DNA from: Numida meleagris
Lineage: Eukaryota > Chordata > Aves > Galliformes > Numididae
Length of the DNA: 64,000 nt
Direction of reading: 5' to 3'
NCBI RefSeq assembly: GCF_002078875.1
Contig: NC_034414.1
Span: 30,016,450 to 30,080,449 of the forward strand
Under the pieces are notes generated by a model that saw only the letters and a list, made by a program, of their open reading frames with translations, was not told the origin of the DNA and did no database searches. The stretch's first letter is position 1. Each line of letters begins with the position of its first letter. A program made the position numbers and the translations under genes. This document shows positions 50,564 to 60,213 of this stretch, in pieces.

Positions 50564-53500
50564 AGGCCTGGGTCTGCCATTTCTGTAGCTGCTATAGTAT
50601 CCCAGTAATATTCCAAAAATGTAAGTGAGGTGCACACTGAAACTCACATCCCTAAGTACTGATAATATGCTAGCTTTAAGAGTATTAGATAAATGAGGTA
50701 TAACCGTCAAGTTATTGTAATGGAAAATGTAAACTGGGAGCTCAGCCACGCCAAGCACCTCTGTGTGGCAAGTGTGGGACCATGTCCTGGTTATTTTGGC
50801 TTGCCTTACAGAAGCATCCCATCTGCCTGGACTCCATTGCTGTTACATGATGAAAGTAAGCTGAATTCTTTGAAAATAATGCTATGGAATAATACAAAAC
50901 AAAACAGGAGGTATTCACGAAGACAAAGAGCAATGTTTAGGATAGAGCTTATGGCATGTGAACTCGTTCCTAAGACATGAGAGAAGACCTCCTGGTTCTT
51001 ATGGAGAGCTTCTCCCTGGAAGCTGGCCTTCTCTCTGCCTCAGGAGCTTCCTAGTGGCACGTCCTGCTCTCTGAAAGAGCTGTCAAAATGTCTTCTTTAG
51101 TTCTCTTCCTGAATCTATAATGTATTCAGAACCTCATTTTCATTATCATTATCATTAGCTGATTAGGCAAATAATACCACTTAGTGTACATATATTGTGT
51201 ACAACAGCTCTCTGGTCACTGCCCCTCTGTATGTCCTTTACTTTTCCCACTTACAAAGGAGGTTAAGAGCAGATTTGGGGACAGACATTCACCTGTGCCT
51301 AGGTAACCTGCTAACTGCTGTATCAGAAATCAACCTAGCACTAGAAAAAAGAGTAACTGCTCACTGTGCTCATTAGAATTATGCTTTATTTCCCCAGCAC
51401 ACAACTTGAGGACATTCTGGTAGCTATCTTAGGGTTAACTGTCTTTCTGCCCAAGCAGCTGCTGATAAATTTTGGCTTCAGAGAGCTTTTCCTTTATCCA
51501 TTAATCTCGGGTCTGGTGAAGCTAGGAGGGCACCGAGGTGCGCACCTCTGTTTTTACAGCACTAATGATAGACTTGCAAGGAGAGCGTGTGTGTGTTACT
51601 GGGGTTTTGCTGTAATACTGATTCTTCTTCCTGGGCATGGTTATACTTGGACGTGGCATGCTTAAACTTACACATCAAAGTGAATTACCAAAATGATCCA
51701 CTTGTGAATTGTGGGTCATTATCTGTTGTTAACTCATCTTGAGCAGCGTGGCGAGCAAACGGTAATTTACGGTATGTTATTACATTTCTCCTCACTGCGG
51801 TGTGTGGCAGCTGAATTTGTGCATGTGATAGCTCCTAACGAGAAGTGACCTTTTCTAGTTCGTTCAAACAGGTCTTTGCCAACTTCTAATAAAGTTGATC
51901 AAGAATGCAATTTACTTTTGATAATTGTGTCTTTCCTCTTCCTGCCCCTCCCAGCACGCTCAGCAGAGGAGAAGGTCTCACCTCAGTTTCTTTTCAGTAC
52001 AAGCTTGCTTCCAGGAAAACTTGGAAGCGCAGCAGCAACCTCCTCCAGTCCCCTGCCAGATTTCCTTCAGGATTTAATGATTCAGGTGGCTTCATTTGCT
52101 AAATTTTTGCCAAAAAGAAAGAAAAAAATGTCGATCTCTACTGACACCACGTAATAAAGTTGAGCAAACAGGAGGGCTGGTAGAAGCTTATTTTTATTGC
52201 CTGGCTCTAGTCACATGACAGATCAGGTTACAAAATACTAATGCCCCTGCCAACTCTCAGGATCCAGCCATTCCTCTTGCTACTGTTTTAATCCAACCTA
52301 TTTTCTCTCTTTCATTTATTTATTTATTTTTCTGGGGCAGAGGGTGAGGGAGAAGGTATTACACTGGGGCAGGAGATAAAGTGAAAAGCAAGTGTATCGT
52401 GATTGGGAGTATCCCTTTAGCTCCTTCAGTGTTTGTTCAGCACTTTTTCACCAGCTGAATAGCTTATTCCCTCCCAGTGTTGGCAGCCTTTGGCAAAATT
52501 AAAGCAGTGTCAGCATTCCCCGTTCCATCTATTTTTTGGAAAAGAATCGTTAAAAATATTCCATTTTCACCTTGTTCGCAAGTTGTGATGAAGGCTTCTC
52601 CCCTAATTAAATTGTGACATTCTGGCTTGAAAAATAGCTTTAGGATCAGGAAGATAAGCCCACAAAAAAATAATAATAAAAAAAAATCCTCTGATGCACT
52701 TCTTTTGGAAACAAATTCAGCAATTCAGTGGAACTGCTTCTTTTATTAGCAGTGAGACTCAAATGTTTTCAGACAAAAATTGCTGATAAAACAATACATT
52801 TGAAAAATGTAAACTTTATACAACTCTCTCGAGTTCTATACTGTAACAGTAAAATCCCTTATTAAGAGGGAAGGCCTTTCAATTTGTGCAAAAGCAATCC
52901 CAGTACCTTGTGAACAGACAGGAGCTGTGAGCAAGCTGAATTCCGTCACACTTGCATAGCAATGATAGCTACAGTATGTGAAGATCCATGAGTGCTTGTG
53001 TGGAGAACAGGAGATAGTGGAGTTCTTCTGCCCGCAATCTCTATTTTACAGACACCAAGCAACGCTAAGAGGAACTGAACAATCAGAACTTTGGGTGGAA
53101 ATTTCTCAGTTTTTTTTTTCCTTCTATTTTTCCCCCCATATCTTGGTACATAAACTATCATGAGACAAAGGCTTTCCAAAAACCATGCATTCCTAAACCT
53201 TTCTCGTGTTTTAAATGCATAAAGTAAGTAAGTCACGTGCTGGAAACACACAGTAATCTTCAATGAATTCTGAACAGTTGTCCCCGCCTCCTCTGTATTC
53301 CCTTTGTCCAGAACCTGTGCTCTCTCCAACTTGTGGTTTCTTTTTTCTTGCTCCTCTGCTCTGAAATACTTACTCTCCTTCCTGAATTAGTAGTGTCTGT
53401 CTGCAGAGAAGTGCTTCTTCACAGTGGCTTCCCCTTCCTCCCTTCTCCCAGCATACATTGCTATCAGAGCTTCTGGCATTACAAATTCCTGCCAGGAATT

Positions 53501-54458
53501 GTACAGCCCCTGATATGGTAGCTCCACTGCTACTGCTGCCTGGATAGCTAGGTTAAAATGGGAACAGTTACAGCAGGTCCCAATAGCAGGTCGAGGTTTT
53601 CATGCAAAATGGGGGAAAACTGTGCTCATCCCCAACATTAAATGATTAAATGTTTTTGTTGCATAAGAAGTAAGTGTAGAGAGTAAACACGCATCTTCCC
53701 TCATCTTTAGAAAAGAGGAGCTGTAAAGTGAGGAGACTGCACAAGAACTCACTGGTGCATCGAAGGGTCAGCATTCAGATGAGGGCTGTAGTCCTTGTGC
53801 TTCAGCTACAAGACCACCCTTCTTCTCTTTTGGCAAGCGCTGAGTGGAAATGCATTTCTTTTGCCTTCCGGTTTCAATGGCCATGGTAGTTTCCAAGGGG
53901 GAGTATGTTGCAATTGTTTCGGTTTTTCCATTTCTGTTTTGCTTTCACAAGTTGCCTATAAAAATCTGCAACACAATTGCATCGTCCCCACTCAGGTCTC
54001 TCCCAAAAATCAAACCATGACAACAACCTCACGCAATGAGGAGCTTGTTATGCCCACTCCCCAGCTGGGCAGCAGAGGCTGGGGATGTGGACAGCAGGCT
54101 GCAGGGGCAGGGACCATCCGCTTCTGAAACCGGACAGGGCTTTGGCCTGTCCACACCTCTTAGCACAGTACTGGACGCTGCCACTTGGGAATGTCAGCTT
54201 CAAGAAGACTTCAGCAACCTAAGCTCCTCACTTTAGTGCTTAGAGAGACTTTTATGCTATGAGAAACAACCAGGTCAATTTGTATACCCGAAGCCTTCCC
54301 TTCTCAGCTGCCAGTATTACAAGTGGAAAAACACCACGAGGAAAAGGACATCCACGGTGAGGGAACAGCCGCGCTGGATCTCTGCACTTGCTCTGGCGCC
54401 ATGAGAACGGAGCCCCTGACCGAGCGGCTGCGGCGCTCCCCGGGCTGTGCGCAATCAC

Positions 54459-54473
54459 AGCGCCCCCTGCTGC
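54459..54473 (-). promoter_or_regulatory. CTCF-like motif
   Basis: The minus strand reads GCAGCAGGGGGCGCT, differing by one position from the CCASYAGRKGGCRS-type CTCF core. It lies at the upstream shoulder of the CpG island, about 700 bp before the SRP14 start codon, where it could act as a boundary toward the long intergenic region. Confidence 0.5.
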
Positions 54474-54960
54474 CTCGCGGCTTGTCTGCAAGAAGATAGC
54501 GAATGACCGCCAACACCAGACGGACGTTTTGGGGACGGGACTCTGGTTCTAAATTGCTTCTTTGTTGTACATTTACTGTATTGGGTAACAAGCCTCCGAG
54601 GACGACCACGCGAGGAGGCACGGCGGCCCTCCCCATAGCACTGCTTGCTACAGGGATCAGCGCCAGCTCCCGGGCCGAGCACCCGCCCGCGCATCTCCTA
54701 TCTGCCTGCAGGGAATTCCTTCCACTTCCGAGTCCGTGAGGGGACAACAAATCGCTTTTCCACGGGAGGAACGCGGCGACGCCCGAGACCACAGGCCGTC
54801 ACCTCCCACAGCCCGGGGCTGCCGCTCACCGTCGTCCCAAACCGCAGCTTTCCCGCCGGGCCGGCCGCGCGGCCCGACCCGGCCCCACCAGCGCCACACG
54901 AGGAGGCCGAGCCGCAGGCAGCCCAAGCCTCTGCCCTCGCGCCGCCGCAGGGGCCGTGCC

Positions 54961-55140
54961 GGGGCGGGGCGGCGGCAGCGCGTGGCTGACGTGGCGCTCC
55001 CCTCGGCGGGGCGGGGCCTCGCGGGGCGGTCGGCGTCGGCCCCGCCCCCTGTGCGCGAGACGCCGGGCCCGCTCCGTAGCTCCTGCGGCGGGAGGCAACG
55101 GGGCCGCGCATGCGTCTCTGCGTGAGCGCGGCGCTTCCGG
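54961..55140 (+). promoter_or_regulatory. SRP14: SRP14 core promoter
   Basis: A TATA-less, GC-rich promoter. Visible elements are GC boxes (GGGGCGGGGC at 54961-54970, GGCGGGGCGGGG at about 55006-55017, CCCCGCCCCC at about 55040), a CRE/E-box-like TGACGTGG at 54987-54994, an NRF1-like GCGCATGCGT at 55106-55115, and an ETS-type CTTCCGG at 55134-55140. ETS and NRF1 motifs close to the start are typical of housekeeping genes. The transcription start is probably within 55100-55150 but cannot be fixed from sequence alone. Confidence 0.7.
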
Positions 55141-55172
55141 CCCGGGTGAGCGGCGTGGAGCGGAGCGGGGCC

Positions 55173-55196
55173 ATGGTGCTGCTGGAGAGCGAGCAG
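55173..55196 (+). CDS. SRP14: SRP14 coding exon 1
   Basis: Encodes MVLLESEQ and ends CAG|GTGGGG. Intron 1 is 262 bp and lies wholly within the CpG island. Confidence 0.95.
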
Positions 55197-58098
55197 GTGG
55201 GGCCGCGGGGCGTTCCGCACGGTCGGGGCTTCGGGGCCCGGGCCTCGGGACTTCGGCTGGTCACCGGCCGCGTGAGGTGTCCCCGTGCCGGCTGTGACGG
55301 GGAGGAGGTCGGGTGGGACCCCGGGGTGCGCCGGGCCCGGTCCCCGCCTCGTCGGGGCTGCGCGTGTGGGGCCGCGCGAGCGGGCCGGCGGCGGCGGGAT
55401 CCCCCGGGCCCGGGTGGGCGCGGCTGCAGCCGGGCGGTGTGGTGTGCTTGTGTTGCAGTTCCTGACAGAGCTGACGAGACTCTTCCAGAAGTGCAGGACT
55501 TCGGGGAGCGTTTTCATAACGCTGAAGAAATGTAAGTGTTATGTCTGGCGATGGCGTGAAGAGGTGTTGGTTTAAATCAGTGGCGGTGTTGCCGGTGTGT
55601 GCTTCGGAAGATACGGCTGTCCGTCAGGGCGTCTGGCAAGGGCAGCACGGTGAGACCGTCGTCCAGGGACGGTGCTGGTAACCTGGGGCTGTATTTCGAG
55701 CTGCAGGCAACGTGGAGGCTTTCTAGTTGTTAAACGCTAATCAGAAGCTCTTAGGCTTCTAAAAACGGAGAAGTAGAACGTTCTTAACGTTTCTTAGGTT
55801 TCTGGATAGCTATTGGTGGATTCCAATTGGATGTGAGAGGAAAATTCTGTACTGTGAGAACAGTCAGTGGTTGGAGGGACACCTCAGGGTGTGGTGGGTC
55901 CTCCAGCACTGGAGACCGTGGAGGTTCGGCAGCACCTCGGAGGTGGACAGCTCGACTGCGCCTTGCTCCCACCCCAAAGGGCTGGGCCGGGTGGTCTCTG
56001 AGCTTCCTTTCAGTCTGGGCTGTGCTGTGGTTCTGTGATAGGTGCCCAGGGCTGTAGTTTGAATCGCATTTGAAGCATGGTGCTGCTGAAACAAGCAGTT
56101 CATACAGCGTGTCTGCGTGAGGGTTTGTGTATTTTTCCTGGCCGGCTTTTCAGGCAGAGCTAGTTTATGTGACAGATCCTTCTACAGTTGCAGAGGAAGG
56201 GGTCTGAAAAATTTTGATTCGCTTCAGATGACCCTAAATTCCAAGGTGTTTTACCGATCTCATGAGCAATTTTTAACATCTCAGGTCAGGAGGCATCCCA
56301 TGATTTTAGTGAAATATGAGTAAACGTTCTTTGTCTTCCAATACAGATGATGGTCGAACAAAACCAGTTCCACGCAAAGGCCACGTTGAAAGTTTTGAGC
56401 CAGCAGACAATAAGTGTCTTCTAAGAGCAACTGATGGAAAGAAGAAAATCAGCACGGTGGTGAGTGACAGCTGTGGGTTAGAATGATGGCAGCCCTACGT
56501 GGCTTTTATGCAACACCCTCATATTTAAGTGAAGCTGCCTTACGTGGGTTTCACGGGAGCCTCCCTTTGTTCTACGTGGAAGTCATAAAGTAGCTGAAGA
56601 CACAGCTGAAATTGGGGTGCCAAAATGTTATACTTACACTTAGTATTACAGATAGGACAGTTGTTTTGTTGTACTTTGTATACTGGATTTTGCTTCAAAA
56701 TGGTATTGCTGGGCAAGCAGGATGCGACTGTGCCTGTTTTCCGCAACCTTGGGTGTCGCGGGAGGGAGAGGGGAAACTGCTTCTAGAGGGGTAAGGATGG
56801 TGTGGGCCGAAGGCCACAGGACAGTGATGGAACCTGCAGTGTGAAGACAAATGACATGGCTCCAAGGAGAAAGGTCCTGCAGTCAATCTCAGGTGACAGA
56901 GGCAGCTTCTTGTGGAGCTTGATGGACTTAGTGAAGGTAGGCCAGGCGTTACTGAAGCAACCGGGAAACAATGGAATGTTCTCTGGCTGAAGCAGCAGGA
57001 AAAGGATTCTTGTTTCTTGTCAAGAATATGTGGGTATGGGGCAGACTCTTTGGAGCCTTGATCTCACTTAGCATGCCTAGTTCTTTTTTTGTTTTGTTTG
57101 ATTTCCAAGCCCCCCCCCCCCCCCATTTACAGAACTACTTGTATTTCAGGAAACGTTAACTTTTGAAGTTGGGAACCTGATGTGTTTATTTTGAATGAGA
57201 GATTGGGAAAGGCTTTAGCTGACTTTATATTTCCCCTGTGATGTAATTCAAGGAAAAACATTAGTTTTAGAAATAGTTGAGAGACTCTGGGCTGTAACAT
57301 TTCATTCCAGGATTTGTGTTTCCACGTACAATTAAGGTGTGGCCCCACAGTGAAAGAAAATCTTCTTCATTAGAATGTTTCTTCACCTCCTTCCCATTTG
57401 AAAACACATGGATTTGGGAAGGACAGCCCTCAGAGGATTGCCTTAATCTAATTAGGAGTGTTTTCATTTTTTTAAGTCACTGAAGTGTTATGACATGTCA
57501 GCACAGCCTACGTACATATGTACGTATACGTGACATTGTCATGAGTTGATCCAGCTGCTGCTAAAGAGATAGCTGCTGGTGGGGGAACGTGTACTGATAG
57601 TTTGTAATAGAAGCCAGTGTTCTCTTGGTTAACCTCTGGTATTACTTTTGTAGGTGAGCTCAAAGGAAGTAAATAAATTCCAGATGGTAAGTTTTGTAAG
57701 CCTTTTATTTTTCTTTTCTGTAGGTAGCGGGGAGTAGTCAGTAGGAAGCAATGGAGAGTTGGGATCAGGTTGGTTCAGCACTGAACTGATATACAGATTG
57801 ATCTCAGACTGCACGCATCCATCCATGCGAAACAATCCAGTTGTGTTTCATCTAACTTTCTCCATTGGTTTAGAAACAATAGTTTCTCAGGGTAGTAGAG
57901 GAAGGCCATCTGTAACTGAGAAAATGAAGATGCATATCCACGAACAATATGTAAACTAGGATATACTTTAAGTATCTGTTCTTTTAATGGTTCTAATTGT
58001 TGTTTCAGGCATATTCTAATTTGCTGAGAGCTAACATGGATGGCTTGAAGAAAAAGGACAAGAAAAGCAAAAACAAGAAGAGTAAAGCAACACAGTGA
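55173..58098 (+). CDS. SRP14: Signal recognition particle 14 kDa protein (spliced, 5 coding exons)
   Basis: Coding exons join 55173-55196, 55459-55531, 56347-56459, 57654-57686 and 58009-58098 (333 nt, 110 codons plus stop). Each junction has GT/AG ends and the frame is kept throughout. The product starts MVLLESEQ, continues FLTELTRLFQKCRTSG, contains KYDGRTKPVPRKG and NKFQMAYSNLLRANMDGL, and ends in a lysine-rich tail (KKKDKKSKNKKSKATQ). This is SRP14, which with SRP9 forms the alpha/beta heterodimer that binds the Alu domain of SRP RNA and retards elongation of signal-bearing nascent chains; the basic tail is important for that activity. The length matches the 110-residue mouse form and lacks the alanine-rich C-terminal extension of primates. 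The ATG at 55173 has a good context (G at -3, G at +4). Transcription is from the CpG island, and the gene converges on EIF2AK4 downstream, as in mammals. Confidence 0.97.
55459..55531 (+). CDS. SRP14: SRP14 coding exon 2
   Basis: The acceptor is TGTTGCAG and the donor T|GTAAGTG. It encodes FLTELTRLF to TLKK plus the first base of a split Tyr codon. Intron 2 is 815 bp. Confidence 0.95.
56347..56459 (+). CDS. SRP14: SRP14 coding exon 3
   Basis: The acceptor is CAATACAG and the donor GTG|GTGAGT. It encodes DGRTKPVPRKGH through KKKISTV, forming the central beta-sheet region. GTG occurs on both sides of the donor; the cut after 56459 is chosen because exon 4 also begins GTG and SRP14 has Val-Val there. 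Intron 3 is 1194 bp. Confidence 0.94.
57110..57124 (+). repeat. Poly-C tract, 15 C (SRP14 intron 3)
   Basis: Fifteen consecutive C, hence fifteen G on the other strand. Such runs are prone to length error in sequencing and replication. Confidence 0.85.
57509..57526. repeat. 18-bp perfect palindrome (SRP14 intron 3)
   Basis: TACGTACATATGTACGTA equals its own reverse complement. It is also alternating pyrimidine-purine throughout. Confidence 0.85.
57654..57686 (+). CDS. SRP14: SRP14 coding exon 4
   Basis: The acceptor is TTTTGTAG and the donor ATG|GTAAGT. It encodes VSSKEVNKFQM, 11 residues. Intron 4 is 322 bp. Confidence 0.94.
58009..58098 (+). CDS. SRP14: SRP14 coding exon 5 and stop
   Basis: The acceptor is TGTTTCAG. 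It encodes AYSNLLRANMDGL and the basic tail, and ends with TGA at 58096-58098. Confidence 0.95.
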   Translation, partial: AYSNLLRANMDGLKKKDKKSKNKKSKATQ

Positions 58099-58895
58099 TG
58101 GACAGTGTCCTACCGTCACTGTAATAGACTTGACCCTTGCTCAAAGCAAAGTCCATTTCTTCTTGAGTTACCACTTGTCTTTGGCTTTTCTTTTCCAGCA
58201 GGATACTGGGATGTGATCAGTACTTTTGTTTTAATTGAAAGCAGAAGGTGCTTTCTGTGGATTGTTGTATGGCAGGAGTATTTACAAGATTTTACCAAAA
58301 TAGCTTTATACTCATCTGCCAACTAGTTTTGTACTTATACTGCTGTATGTTTTGTATAATACAAGTGGGCAGTGTAAAACCCATCTGGGGAATAATGCAG
58401 GGTGAAGAGTAATGCAGTGCACCATGAGCAAAGTGAGACTGGAACAGGAGTCTTGGTGATAGATGCCCAGTTTTATAGATAAGCCACAGTAGTACTAGGG
58501 AAAGTGGGTGCCAATGTATTACCAGGATCAGCAGCTTTCCTGTTTGTCTTATTTTGAGGGACTTGTTTACATGATGCAGTGCAGATGTCTGTAAGGCAGC
58601 CAGGACTGTGTTTGGGCTTACACAGAGCTTAGCAGCTGTGCTTTTACTCCACGCTGATCCAGTTGTGCTGAGCCTGGCTTGGGGGGGGTAGGGCAGGATG
58701 CTGCATCATGGTTCCTTCAGACATCGCTTAAGAATGCTTGTGTCACCTCAATGTTTGTTTTTTAAAGCTTCATCCTTCAACATATTCAGGGATCCGGATT
58801 TCCTCATTTTCACATCTTAAAGTAACTCCTTCATATGAGCAGATGTAAGAAGATGAATACTTACTTGTTCCTATTAAATACAATGAGAAATGGAT
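58099..58895 (+). other. SRP14: SRP14 3'UTR with alternative ends
   Basis: A proximal AATACA variant hexamer at 58359-58364, followed by a GT-rich stretch, would give a 3'UTR of about 280 nt, the size I expect for SRP14. A stronger ATTAAA at 58873-58878 would extend it to about 58895. Which is used cannot be told from the sequence. Confidence 0.55.
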
Positions 58896-59785
58896 TTAGT
58901 TGTAATGACTGATGTGACTTGTCTGGTGAATGGCTAGGAATGTACCGTTATCTGTAACTGTAGGATCGGCACCACCAGAGTTACTTTCTGTATGTTGCTA
59001 TTGCAACCTCACAATTCTCAGAGGTTTTGGGGCTGGTTTGTCACTGAAGTTACTTCTTTACATGTGTTAATTTCACCCTCCTTTTCACTACAAGACAGAA
59101 ATAGGCAGAAGTAGGTAGGTCTTTCTTAATGCATTGAGCCTGCAGTGCTGAGGACAATCGTTCACTTTAAGAGAAAGAAGCAGGAACAAGTTGCTTAAAC
59201 AGAAGGAGGTTAAATACCAGTACATGTCTGGAGATACAGATTCCTTTTTTGCATATTCACTCTGGTATGTCTAGGCTGATGTGACATATAACGCATTATA
59301 TATGGTAACTAAGGCTGTTGTTACTCATCTTTACATTTGTTTAGCTTATTTTTCCTGATACGTAGGTCTTACAGCTTAGCTTTAAATACGTACACTGGTA
59401 ATTCTAAAAAGCACTGACTGGGAAGCTGTAGCTTCAAAAAAGAAATTCTAAGATTCCTTTAATCATTATGTCTTCAAAGGCTTTCTTCACCTGCGCTGCA
59501 AGCTTGAGTTTGCTAGTTCAAAACTTCTGTTGTGCTCCTAAGCATGTGCAAGTTTCTCTTAAGTCTTATTTCAGGACCTTTAGGTTTAAAATAAGTTTTT
59601 CTGCATAGGGTTTAATTTTTGTCTCCCATGATGCAGCTGTTTGTTTTGAGTGGGAAAGTGTGGGGACAGGACAAATGTAGGCAGCCAGGCTTGCACGATT
59701 CAGCTTGATATCTTCTGCTAGTTTTATAGAGAGATTTAAGATTAATTAAAAAAAAAAGACAAAACTTTGTAATACATATTTCAAA
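58896..59785. other. Convergent spacer between SRP14 and EIF2AK4
   Basis: About 0.9 kb without coding sequence, AT-rich, with an A-run at about 59745-59758. It separates the two facing mRNA ends; no promoter or repeat is recognised. Confidence 0.6.
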
Positions 59786-60158
59786 AAGGCTTAGTAGCCA
59801 AACCTTTTATTATACAAAAGCTCTTCTTCAAAAGTCATTTAGAGTGGAAGATAATACATATTCTTTAATCCTTGAACTGAGATTCTTGTTTCAGTACTGT
59901 TGCATATGGACATAAAAGGCATTAAACTGTATTTAAGTCATTCTGCGCTTACACAGCTACTAATTTCCATTGTAAGGGATCAAGAATTACACAGTAATAC
60001 GTATCTCTGGCTGTAATCAGTCTGCTTCTTAAATTCCTATAAAACATTTATTTCCATTTTTTTTGCATAATTTTACAACTTATATTACAAATGAAATTCC
60101 TTTGTGGAAAATACTATTGTCTGTTAGTAAGAGCATCCCATAAAAGATGCTTTAAGCA
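59786..60158 (-). other. EIF2AK4: EIF2AK4 3'UTR
   Basis: It follows the stop codon at 60161-60159 on the minus strand. AATAAA occurs twice on this strand, as the complement of 60047-60052 (about 110 nt after the stop) and of 59806-59811 (about 350 nt after). The distal signal defines the end given here, and the proximal one could give a shorter mRNA. Confidence 0.65.
59806..59811 (-). terminator. EIF2AK4: EIF2AK4 distal AATAAA signal
   Basis: The complement of TTTATT. Cleavage is expected 10-25 bases further left. Confidence 0.55.
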
Positions 60159-60213
60159 CTAAAACAAAACCTTGCATTCATCGCGGTAGCTGTACAGGAT
60201 GAGCACAGGCACC
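60159..60213 (-). CDS. EIF2AK4: EIF2AK4 last coding exon and stop
   Basis: The acceptor is TTTGCAG. It completes the Arg codon, encodes VPVLILYSYRDECKVLF and stops at TAG (60161-60159). Confidence 0.95.

Larger units (their letters stand above)
44561..54349. other. Gene-free interval, right part
   Basis: Intergenic DNA up to the SRP14 CpG island. It contains a 42-base purine-only tract at 46004-46045, an A/G tract at 47783-47820, an AP-1 site TGACTCA at 48073-48079 about 50 bases after an inverted CCAAT (GATTGG), a perfect 11-bp stem at 50523-50563, and an AT-rich stretch with TAATTA at 52604-52609. No ORF here looks like a gene. Confidence 0.55.
54350..55460. promoter_or_regulatory. CpG island spanning the SRP14 promoter
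   Basis: G+C and CpG density rise sharply from about 54350, peak at 54850-55450, and fall after exon 2 of SRP14. It covers the promoter, exon 1 and intron 1. CpGs are abundant and not converted to TG/CA, which indicates a constitutively unmethylated housekeeping promoter. Overlapping ORFs of up to 286 codons on both strands here reflect the lack of AT-rich stop codons. Its extension about 700 bp upstream of the start codon leaves room for divergent non-coding transcription on the minus strand, for which I see no direct evidence. Confidence 0.9.

Noticed and set aside
54304..54792. 162-codon minus-strand ORF on the CpG-island shoulder
   Set aside because: Composition-driven and without recognisable motifs. 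A divergent non-coding transcript is possible, but a protein is not supported.
54657..55517. 286-codon minus-strand ORF across the SRP14 promoter and exons 1-2
   Set aside because: It is a shadow of the CpG island: Pro/Arg/Ala/Gly-rich, antisense to SRP14, with no domain. GC-rich DNA lacks stop codons.
55110..55535. 141-codon ORF reading through SRP14 exon 1 into intron 1
   Set aside because: It runs through the clear splice donor at 55197. Only its first 21 codons matter, as a possible N-terminal extension of SRP14.
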